Shown in pieces: positions 16,799 to 23,168 of a stretch of 64,000 nucleotides of DNA (position 1 is the first letter of the stretch; each line of letters opens with the position of its first letter). The position numbers and the translations under genes were made by a program. The notes beneath the pieces are model-generated. The model was not told the origin of the DNA. It did no database searches and saw nothing but the letters and a program-made list of their open reading frames with translations. Where the stretch lies: positions 28,766 through 92,765 of the forward strand of contig CAYMKL010000006.1 of NCBI GenBank assembly GCA_964390805.1, read 5' to 3'. The DNA is from CAYMKL01 sp964390805. GTDB taxonomy: Bacteria > Chloroflexota > Anaerolineae > VGOG01.

Positions 16799-18927
16799 AG
16801 TCCGCCTTCGTGCAGGTCGGTGGCGTGGGTGACCGGCACCTCCTCGGCCAGCCCCTCCCCGACGGCGATGCCAGCGAAGGCCCCTAGCGGCACCTCAATG
16901 AAGAGCGGACGCTGCGTGTTCTCCCTCACTTCCTCCAGTGAGACGCCCTCCTCGCGGAAGAGACGTTTGATCAGGTTGGTGCACGTCTTGCCACCGCAGG
17001 CCCCCATCCCGGCCCGCGTCACCGCCTTGAGATGGTTCATATCTCGCACACCAGAGCGGATGAGTTCGCGGATCTCCCCTGCCGTCACCCGCTCACAGCG
17101 GCAGATGATCGTGTCGCTGGAAATGTGCTGGACGGCACGCTCCAATGGCTCGGTTACCCAGGGATCCTGCACACGGATGCCGGCGATGCGCTTGGCGATC
17201 TCGTGGGGCGCTTTCACCCGCACCAACAGCGCTCGGTCGGCGAACCTGGTCTTTCGCACCCTCACCACCCTCACGTTGCCTAACACCTTCCCCTCCGTGT
17301 CTAGCACCGTTACGATGTCCCCCTCATCAATGGTCTCCTCGGGGAACTCGTAGGGGATGGTGACGGTGGGGTACTCGACGTCTTTCCGATAGTCCACCAT
17401 CGTAACAGCCAGCCCAGGGCAGATGGCGACGCACTGCTCACAGCCAAGACAATCCTCGCCGATGTACTCCGGCAGACCTCGGATGTCGTTCTCCTCGATG
17501 ATGATACAGCCTTGCGGACAGACGGAGATGCAGGGATTGCACGGGATCTCCTGAGCGCAGTGCAGCACCGGGAAGACCCCCTCCTCTTTTTCCGGGATGT
17601 CCTCGGTGACCACCGCGCCAGGCCGCGATTTGAGGACCTCGGCGGTGCGGTGCCACTCCGGTGGCACTTCCCCCACGTCCCGCCCCAGAGCTTTGGCGAT
17701 CTCCAAGCCACGGATGCGACCCATGAACATCGCCGCCGACGCCTCAGCGATCTCCTCAGCGTCGCCCGCTGCGTAGACCGGCAAGCCAAACTCCTCCGCC
17801 TTTTGGAAGAACTCGTCCACCGGATCCAGTCCCACCGCGACGAGCACCGTGTCACATTCGAACGTCTTCTCCGTGTCGGGGATGGGCTGCCAGTTCTCGT
17901 CTATCTGGGCGATAGTGACCGAGTCAACCTCATCCGTGCCGCTGGCGCTGAGGACGGTATGTGAAGTGTAGATAGGCACACCCAGGCGAGCTAGTTTGTC
18001 CTTGTGGACCTTGTAGCCAGAGCACTCGGGCAGGGCCTCGCACAGGCCGACGACCTGGATGCCGGCCTGGAGCGCGTGATAACCGGCGATCAGCCCTACG
18101 TTTCCTCCGCCGACGATGAACAAGCGGTCGGAGGACTTCACCAGATCCCGATTGACCAGCGTCTGGAAGGCCCCCGCGCCGTAGACGCCCGGCAGCGTGT
18201 TCCCCCTGAAGGCCAGCGACTTCTCTCGCGCGCCCGTCGCCACCAGCAGGATGTGAGGCCGGACCAGAACGTAGTGCCCCTCCCGCAGAAGCCCCACCTT
18301 CCGATCGGAGTAGACGGCCAGCGCCGTGGTGTTGAGCCAGACCTGGACGTTCTCGTAGCCGCTCACTTCCTGTTCCAGCTTCTTGGCGATGTCAATGCCG
18401 CGCGTCCCGGCGTAGCAGGCCTCGATGGAGCCGAAGAACTTGTGCGTCTGGAGCACCAGCTTGCCGCCCAGGCAGTGCTTGTCATCCACGATGAGCGTAC
18501 GCACGCCCGCCTTGCCCAGCTCGATGGCCGCCGAAAGCCCCGCCGGCCCAGCGCCGATGATCAAACATTCGACATCGCCGACATGGATCCCCTGTGTATC
18601 GAGCACCGTTTCGACGGCGGGCAGCACCGGCTTCCCGTCCATCGGCTCGACCCACATTCCCGCCTCCACCGGGGTCATGCAGGACTTGACGGGCAGACCG
18701 TTGGCCATCACCAGGCACTGCGCACACTGACCATTGGCGCAGAAAATGCCTTGGGGCGCACCATCCTTGGGGTGGTGCCCGAAGATGCGCACCCCTTTAG
18801 CAAAAAGGGCCGAAGCGATGGTCTCTCCCTCACGCGCCACCATCGCTAGGCCCTGCCAGGTGAACTCAAACGTAGGTTGATCCTCGACGGGGAGGATAGG
18901 ATGCTCACGAATACGATAGTCCGCCAT
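16795..18927 (-). CDS. multi-cofactor iron-sulfur flavoprotein, opine/amine oxidase A-like subunit
   Basis: I chose ATG 18927 (MADYRIREHP) behind AGGAAGA. Domains in order: [2Fe-2S] Fer2_4 (CANGQCAQCLVM ... CMTPV), FAD-binding IIGAGPAGLSAAIELGKAG, NAD-binding FIVGGGNVGLIAGYHA, an 8-Cys double [4Fe-4S] ferredoxin segment (CNPCISVCPQGC ... CLGCEQCVAICPG), and a BFD-like [2Fe-2S] C-terminus (CRCERVTAGEI ... GACGGKTCTNLI). The family works with a small FAD subunit to oxidise opines, proline, hydroxyproline or similar imino acids and send electrons to a carrier. It heads the operon from a strong promoter at 18993-19021. Substrate is not decided by sequence. Confidence 0.9.
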   Translation of the reverse strand: MADYRIREHPILPVEDQPTFEFTWQGLAMVAREGETIASALFAKGVRIFGHHPKDGAPQGIFCANGQCAQCLVMANGLPVKSCMTPVEAGMWVEPMDGKPVLPAVETVLDTQGIHVGDVECLIIGAGPAGLSAAIELGKAGVRTLIVDDKHCLGGKLVLQTHKFFGSIEACYAGTRGIDIAKKLEQEVSGYENVQVWLNTTALAVYSDRKVGLLREGHYVLVRPHILLVATGAREKSLAFRGNTLPGVYGAGAFQTLVNRDLVKSSDRLFIVGGGNVGLIAGYHALQAGIQVVGLCEALPECSGYKVHKDKLARLGVPIYTSHTVLSASGTDEVDSVTIAQIDENWQPIPDTEKTFECDTVLVAVGLDPVDEFFQKAEEFGLPVYAAGDAEEIAEASAAMFMGRIRGLEIAKALGRDVGEVPPEWHRTAEVLKSRPGAVVTEDIPEKEEGVFPVLHCAQEIPCNPCISVCPQGCIIIEENDIRGLPEYIGEDCLGCEQCVAICPGLAVTMVDYRKDVEYPTVTIPYEFPEETIDEGDIVTVLDTEGKVLGNVRVVRVRKTRFADRALLVRVKAPHEIAKRIAGIRVQDPWVTEPLERAVQHISSDTIICRCERVTAGEIRELIRSGVRDMNHLKAVTRAGMGACGGKTCTNLIKRLFREEGVSLEEVRENTQRPLFIEVPLGAFAGIAVGEGLAEEVPVTHATDLHEGGL

Positions 18928-18992
18928 ACGTCTTCTTCCTTGATTGGACGCGCTTCCGCTGCGCGCTTCTCGCCATTGAGAGATGCAGACCG

Positions 18993-19021
18993 ATTCTATC
19001 ACAATCCTCTTGGGATGTCAA
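18993..19021 (-). promoter_or_regulatory. sigma-70 promoter of the opine-oxidase-like operon
   Basis: Minus strand TTGACA (19016-19021), a 17-base spacer and TAGAAT (18993-18998). The leader to ATG 18927 is about 60 bases. Confidence 0.75.
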
Positions 19022-19064
19022 ACAAACTTCTTCCGTTGACAGCAGTGGCACCATAGAGACTGTT

Positions 19065-19172
19065 TGTCATTGCGAGACGGAGGCGAAGCAATCCCCACCC
19101 CGCAAATTGGAGATTGCCCTTCGGCTAAGCTCAGGACAGGCTTCGGCACAGAAACCGTGCCTCGCAATGACA
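19065..19172. repeat. MITE-like element, TGTCATTGCGAG family, copy 1
   Basis: Terminal inverted repeats TGTCATTGCGAG (19065-19076) and CTCGCAATGACA (19161-19172) enclose about 84 bases. A copy of another short repeat (CTTCGGCTAAGCTCAGGACAGG, near 19119-19140) is nested inside. Related copy at 21957-22045. Confidence 0.8.
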
Positions 19173-19188
19173 CATGCACCCGGCAAAG

Positions 19189-20337
19189 CTAAACGGCGCG
19201 GCTTTCTCCCATCAACTCCCCGGTTTCGAATCTCTCCAACTGGAAGGGGCCCAGGTCGAAGTCCGTCTGGCCACTGGTGATGAGGTCCGCCAGGATCCGC
19301 CCCACAGCGGGTGACTGCTGGAAGCCGTGACCACTGAAACCCACGGCGCAGTAGAAGCCCTGCACCCCGCCGATGTCCTGGCCGATGACGGGGTTGTTGT
19401 CGGGGGTGATGGCGTAGAGGCCGCCCCAGCCACGCATGAAGTCCGCTCGATCAAGGACTGGTACGCGGTGCGATGCCTTCTCCGCCACCTTGACCAGGAA
19501 TTCCAGATCGAAGTTGGTATTGAAGCTGGAGGGCTCCTCGTGATCAGTCATGCCCATCAGGATGCTCGCTCCCTCCCGACGGAGGTAGAAACTGGGAGCG
19601 AAATCAATGATCAAAGGGGTTTGCTTAGGCAGCTCGTCGAAAGGTGCGGTAACGAAGACCTGGCGACGATAGGGCAGCACAGGCAACTCCAGGCCAGCCA
19701 TGTCTCCCACCTGGGCTGCCCACGGCCCGGCGACGTTGACCACCACCGGGGTCGCTATCTCGCCCTGGTTGGTCACCACCGCCCGCACCTTCCCCTGCCT
19801 CACCTTTATGTCGAGAGCTTCCGTCTCCTCGCGGATCCTCACCCCCATCCGCCTGGCCTGCTTGGCGAAGCCCATGGCCACGCTGTAGGGATCGGCGTAG
19901 CCATCGCGAGGGCAAAACGTACCGCCCACCACGTCGTCCACATAGAGATAGGGCGCCAGTTCGCCTATCTCCGCTGGCGATAGCAGTCGCACCGGCACAC
20001 CCATGCGCTGTTGTATCACCACGTTGGCCTGGAATTCGGCCCAATCCCCAGGCTCGGTCGCCAGGAACAGGTAGCCATGCTGCCGGAAATCTATCTCCGC
20101 CTCGAACTCCTCGGCAAAGCGTTCAAAAACCTGGAGGCTCTCCATGGACATGCGGATGTTGGCTTCCAAGGAGAATTGGAGTCGGATGCCGCCGGCTGAC
20201 AGGCCCGTGGAGCCGGAGGCCACTTGCTTCTTCTCCACCAGCACCACGTCCTGGAAGCCCCGTTTGGCCAGATGGTAGGCGGTGCTGGTGCCCATCACCC
20301 CACCGCCGATGATCACTACGTTCGCTTTCTCGATCAC
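19189..20337 (-). CDS. FAD-dependent oxidoreductase, DAO/sarcosine-oxidase-beta-like
   Basis: GTG start at 20337 behind GGAGGAAGA. It shares GTGA with the stop of the upstream DUF6125 gene, so translation is coupled. FAD site VVIIGGGVMGTSTAYHLAKRG; DAO motifs VNVAGPWAAQVGDMAGL, LRREGASILMGMTD, AITPDNNPVIGQ and GFSGHGFQQSPAVG are in family order; 382 residues is usual. It oxidises a C-N bond of an amino or imino acid (sarcosine, proline or similar). No large subunit is adjacent, so it may act alone or pair with the product of the neighbouring operon. Substrate unknown. Confidence 0.88.
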   Translation of the reverse strand: MIEKANVVIIGGGVMGTSTAYHLAKRGFQDVVLVEKKQVASGSTGLSAGGIRLQFSLEANIRMSMESLQVFERFAEEFEAEIDFRQHGYLFLATEPGDWAEFQANVVIQQRMGVPVRLLSPAEIGELAPYLYVDDVVGGTFCPRDGYADPYSVAMGFAKQARRMGVRIREETEALDIKVRQGKVRAVVTNQGEIATPVVVNVAGPWAAQVGDMAGLELPVLPYRRQVFVTAPFDELPKQTPLIIDFAPSFYLRREGASILMGMTDHEEPSSFNTNFDLEFLVKVAEKASHRVPVLDRADFMRGWGGLYAITPDNNPVIGQDIGGVQGFYCAVGFSGHGFQQSPAVGRILADLITSGQTDFDLGPFQLERFETGELMGESRAV

Positions 20338-20882
20338 TCTTCCTCCTCAACTAACGTAAATTCCCAGGCGCACCAGTATTCGTCTGGGTGCGGGTCGGGT
20401 GGGCAGGCGATGCAGCGAGTTTGGAAGCAAGGGTCAATGGTGCGGGCAAAGTTGGCGTATTCCACCAGGCCCACCGGTTTACAGGGAAAATCCGGGCGAC
20501 CATCCCGCTTACGCGCCGCCTGCACCCGGCACTCATTCATGCGAAAGACAATGGTGCGCTCATCCACATCTATGATCTCCTGCACATTCAGGAGGGCGTA
20601 GAGACGGTACTGCAGCGCCTCTTTCAGAGCGGGAATCCCGCCACCGGGCTCGATACCCAGCCGCCGCATGATGCGCCTGGCCTCGACGACGGTGAACTTC
20701 TCCCAGGCTTTAGCATCCAGCTCGATGGCCGCCTCCATGCCGAAAGCCCCTTCGACGGCCAAAAACCAAAGCCCGTCGTGAGCCAGCCAGTTCTTGGCCG
20801 CGTCCTCTAGCAAGCCGATCAGCTCTTCTTTGGATAGTTGACGCAATAGATCTCGGTCAGGCATAGAACCCCCTTGCTTCAT
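20334..20882 (-). CDS. DUF6125-family cytosolic protein
   Basis: Start ATG 20882 is favoured by GGGAGGGAG 6 bases upstream; ATG 20864 (MPDRDLLRQLSKEEL) is the alternative. The product matches the pattern of DUF6125 proteins: LSKEELIGLLEDAAKNWLAHDGLWF, a DAKAWEKFTVVEARRIMRRLG helix, then conserved Cys at NECRVQ, PCKPVG, CFQTRCIACPP and WCAWEF. The clustered cysteines suggest metal binding or a thiol-based function. No activity is known to me. It is the first gene of a two-gene unit with a DAO-type oxidoreductase. Its leader starts with a strong hairpin (20926-20964). Confidence 0.75.
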   Translation of the reverse strand: MKQGGSMPDRDLLRQLSKEELIGLLEDAAKNWLAHDGLWFLAVEGAFGMEAAIELDAKAWEKFTVVEARRIMRRLGIEPGGGIPALKEALQYRLYALLNVQEIIDVDERTIVFRMNECRVQAARKRDGRPDFPCKPVGLVEYANFARTIDPCFQTRCIACPPDPHPDEYWCAWEFTLVEEEE

Positions 20883-20925
20883 CACCATCTCCCTCCCTGG
20901 CAACGGCTGAGTAGAGACGAACAAG

Positions 20926-20964
20926 CAAATCAGCGAACGACGCCCTTCGCCATTCGCTGATTTG
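20926..20964 (-). repeat. 12-bp stem hairpin at the 5' end of the DUF6125 transcript (twin copy 1)
   Basis: CAAATCAGCGAA (20926-20937) pairs perfectly with TTCGCTGATTTG (20953-20964); loop of 15. A near-identical hairpin is at 23113-23151. Here it lies just after the predicted transcription start, so it may act as a leader hairpin or attenuator. Confidence 0.75.
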
Positions 20965-20973
20965 TTGAACCCA

Positions 20974-21002
20974 ATTCTACCACAACTTCATCTCTTTGGC
21001 AA
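20974..21002 (-). promoter_or_regulatory. sigma-70 promoter of the DUF6125-oxidoreductase unit
   Basis: Minus strand TTGCCA (20997-21002), a 17-base spacer, TAGAAT (20974-20979). Confidence 0.7.
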
Positions 21003-21020
21003 CCACTCAGTCTGGAAGTC

Positions 21021-21057
21021 AAAAAGCCGCCGGCCCACCTCCTCCGTGATGGCTTTT
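21021..21057 (-). terminator. putative terminator of the DUF1444 gene
   Basis: Minus strand AAAAGCC (21051-21057) pairs with GGCTTTT (21022-21028), followed by T (complement of the A-run from 21021). The loop is long (22 bases) and partly GC-rich. Confidence 0.45.
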
Positions 21058-21079
21058 GCAAGGGCGAATATGGATTAGT

Positions 21080-21916
21080 TCAATCTTTGAGGTGATACTC
21101 TCTTATCCGTCCGTCTTTCCAGAGAAGCAGGTCCGCGGAGAGGGCGTGATCGCGCTCCGCTGCGTCGCGACGTACCTGGCCAGCGATAGCGGCTACCTGG
21201 GCCGGGTCGCGGTCGCTGAAGGCGATCAGAAAATCGCGATTAGGGATGCCGATCAACATCCGACCGGGGATGCGTCCGGCCCAGGTGTCCATCAGATCGG
21301 GCAGCAGGACGCGCGTGGCTGCGTAGCCGTCGTGCGTATCGCACACCACCATGGTCTTGTCGCGCAGCCCGTGCGTGTGATAGACGTCGCTAGTGGTGCG
21401 CAGGCGCAGGTTATGAAGCGCGTATTCGTGGATCATGTCGAAGGTGGTCTCCGGGCCAGCCATCATTTCGGCCAGCATGTTTTCGTTCACGTAAGCGCGG
21501 TAGTCAGGGAAATCGAACACGTAGCTGATGACCAGCCCAGCTACGAACGGGCGATGCACTGGTGGGAGAGCACCTCGCTGCTGCATCTGTTCCAGCAATG
21601 CAGGCCGGTTGAGCATCGGCAGCAGCGCTTCGGCGGCCTCTTCTTCGGTCGGAGGTGGAGGGGTTGGGGGCACCTTGCCCAGGGCGTTCAGGTGCACCTG
21701 CACGATGTCATCCAGACGGTGAGGAGAGTTCAGGTAGGCCTGGTAGCTGATATCCAGCTTGCAGCGCATCGGCTCATCGTGCACCACGATGTGCAGCACG
21801 CCCTCTTCGCGTTTGACCACCTCGTAGCCAGCCTGCCGCGTGGCCGCCTCCATGTGGGCGGTGAAGGCTTCCAGATCAAGCAGTTTGTTCCTTCGGCGTC
21901 GTTTTCGTTTGGCCAT
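21080..21916 (-). CDS. DUF1444-family protein
   Basis: I chose ATG 21916 (MAKRKRRRRNK) behind GAGGAAACACC. Very basic N-terminus, then a folded region of about 260 residues. It contains the DUF1444-like core: VCDTHDGYAATRVLLPDL, IPGRMLIGIPNRDFLIAFSD and a C-terminal ADLLLWKDGRIREY. DUF1444 proteins (YtpQ-like in Bacillus) have no known function. A proline/glutamate-rich insert (PPTPPPPTEEEAAE) lies near residue 95. Likely monocistronic, with a putative terminator downstream and a MITE-like repeat upstream. Confidence 0.7.
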   Translation of the reverse strand: MAKRKRRRRNKLLDLEAFTAHMEAATRQAGYEVVKREEGVLHIVVHDEPMRCKLDISYQAYLNSPHRLDDIVQVHLNALGKVPPTPPPPTEEEAAEALLPMLNRPALLEQMQQRGALPPVHRPFVAGLVISYVFDFPDYRAYVNENMLAEMMAGPETTFDMIHEYALHNLRLRTTSDVYHTHGLRDKTMVVCDTHDGYAATRVLLPDLMDTWAGRIPGRMLIGIPNRDFLIAFSDRDPAQVAAIAGQVRRDAAERDHALSADLLLWKDGRIREYHLKD

Positions 21917-21956
21917 GGTGTTTCCTCGGATTCCGCTGGGGTAACTGCTCAAGCCG

Positions 21957-22045
21957 TGTCATTGCGAGGCGTTTCTTTGCCGAAGCAATCTCCCGCCAGC
22001 GAATTGGGGATCGCTTCGTCGCAAAACCCGCTCCTCGCGATGACA
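21957..22045. repeat. MITE-like element, TGTCATTGCGAG family, copy 2
   Basis: TGTCATTGCGAG (21957-21968) and CTCGCGATGACA (22034-22045, one mismatch) as terminal inverted repeats; internal GAAGCAATC and GATCGCTTC also pair. It ends two bases before the stop codon of the next gene. Confidence 0.8.
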
Positions 22046-22046
22046 C

Positions 22047-22232
22047 CTACGAGCGCACCTTATACACGTTCAGCCCCACTTTCACATCAGAATGGGGCTC
22101 AGGTAGCGGCTGGTTGCCTTTGGTAGAGGCAATGATGATGCTCTTGCCCGAGGCGCTTGGCCCAGCCGTCTTGCTCAGGTCCACCTTGATGGTGAGGATG
22201 CTGCCCTCGATCTTCATTTCGACGTTGACCAT
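22047..22232 (-). CDS. small conserved protein of unknown function
   Basis: 61 residues with ATG 22232 and GGAG 11 bases upstream. Pattern: a beta-strand start (VNVEMKIEGSILTIKVDLS), a conserved SASGKSIIIAST turn and a C-terminal VKVGLNVYKVRS. I recognise the pattern from small uncharacterised proteins in several phyla but know no function. No signal peptide or membrane helix. The MITE-like element abuts its 3' end. Composition and ribosome site support a real gene. Confidence 0.65.
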   Translation of the reverse strand: MVNVEMKIEGSILTIKVDLSKTAGPSASGKSIIIASTKGNQPLPEPHSDVKVGLNVYKVRS

Positions 22233-22268
22233 TGGAGTGTTCTCCTCTCTGGGATTATGGTCAGAACT

Positions 22269-22733
22269 CTACCTCTCTGCTTCTTCTGTGCTCAGTTGGC
22301 TCAGCAGACTGCGAACCGTGAGCAGAAACTCACCCGGTTGCTGCACGGTGATGATGTGGGCAGGCGGAGAGTAATGGCGTACATTGAAAGTCAGGAGATA
22401 GGGACATCTCTCCCGCAGCGCCGCAACCAGGATGGGCAAGTCCTTGGAGTCGGCTTGGTCGGCATGAGGGAGGAGATCATCTGGCTCCGGGTCAGGCACC
22501 ACGCGCAGACAGCGGCTGACCAACAGATGGAGCTCAGGCAGCTTCGTGGGTAACTTGTCGGCCAGATTGCGCTCCACCTCGGTCACGGCCTGCTGAGAGG
22601 TGACGCACTCGATCAGGGTGATTTCGCCCATGCGCAGCACAACGTGACTGGCGCCATACTCAGAGGGTGAAGCTGCTCCAGCGAAGATGACGTCGGCATC
22701 CAGGAAGACGGTTGGCTTACGTATCCTGGCCAC
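22269..22733 (-). CDS. PIN-domain protein, VapC-like toxin
   Basis: N-terminus TVFLDADVIFAGAASP supplies the first acidic residues of a PIN ribonuclease site. A Glu (TSQQAVTEVERNL) and DSKDLPILVAAL with the later Asp complete the usual acidic cluster. PIN toxins cleave RNA with Mg2+. The gene overlaps by 17 bases the upstream AbrB/MazE-like antitoxin gene, the standard type II toxin-antitoxin arrangement, so it is made and neutralised in pair. The C-terminal 40 residues are less typical (LLTVRSLLSQLSTEEAER). Confidence 0.82.
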   Translation of the reverse strand: MARIRKPTVFLDADVIFAGAASPSEYGASHVVLRMGEITLIECVTSQQAVTEVERNLADKLPTKLPELHLLVSRCLRVVPDPEPDDLLPHADQADSKDLPILVAALRERCPYLLTFNVRHYSPPAHIITVQQPGEFLLTVRSLLSQLSTEEAER

Positions 22734-22992
22734 CGTACTTCTCCGCCGTGTACCGCTCGCGTTGCTCGCGCAGCCCTTTGAGCATCTCCTCCATGCTCAG
22801 TCCCGCTTCGATGCGCGCCCGTTCGATCTCCCGTGCCAGCTCGGGCACCATGGGCGTCATCGGTGTCAGCACGAAGATGCCGTCCAGGTCCACAAGGCGG
22901 AAGGTGTCACCCGGCTTGATGCTGTAACGCTCGCGCAACCGAGCGGGTAAGGTCAGCGTACCCCGCTGACGCACCTGTACTGTGATGTCCAT
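22717..22992 (-). CDS. AbrB/SpoVT-family antitoxin
   Basis: I chose ATG 22992 (MDITVQVRQRGTLTLP) with GGGAGA upstream. The swapped-hairpin AbrB fold is clear: QVRQRGTLTLPARLRERYSIKPGDTFRLVDLDGIFVLTP. A helical C-terminal tail (MEEMLKGLREQRERYTAEKYG) would wrap the PIN toxin. It should bind its own promoter region (23045-23073) and repress the unit. Confidence 0.85.
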   Translation of the reverse strand: MDITVQVRQRGTLTLPARLRERYSIKPGDTFRLVDLDGIFVLTPMTPMVPELAREIERARIEAGLSMEEMLKGLREQRERYTAEKYGGQDT

Positions 22993-23044
22993 AGAATCGT
23001 CTCCCGTCCGCATTTCTGCTTCATCTGATTTCCAGCACAATCTG

Positions 23045-23073
23045 ATTATACACCAGAGAGACGTTGGAGTCAA
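23045..23073 (-). promoter_or_regulatory. sigma-70 promoter of the AbrB-PIN module
   Basis: Minus strand TTGACT (23068-23073), a 17-base spacer, TATAAT (23045-23050). Start codon about 45 bases after the expected start of transcription. Confidence 0.75.
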
Positions 23074-23112
23074 GTGCTACTCCGGCATCGTCCGCTGGCA
23101 GAGACAAACAAA

Positions 23113-23151
23113 CAAATCAGCGAACGACGCCCTTTGCCATTCGCTGATTTG
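23113..23151 (-). terminator. terminator of the TIR-STAND gene (hairpin twin copy 2)
   Basis: CAAATCAGCGAA (23113-23124) pairs with TTCGCTGATTTG (23140-23151), loop of 15. On the minus strand it is followed by TTTGTTTGTC, 18 bases after the STAND stop codon. Near-identical to 20926-20964. Confidence 0.7.
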
Positions 23152-23168
23152 GGGATGCTGGGCGCTGC

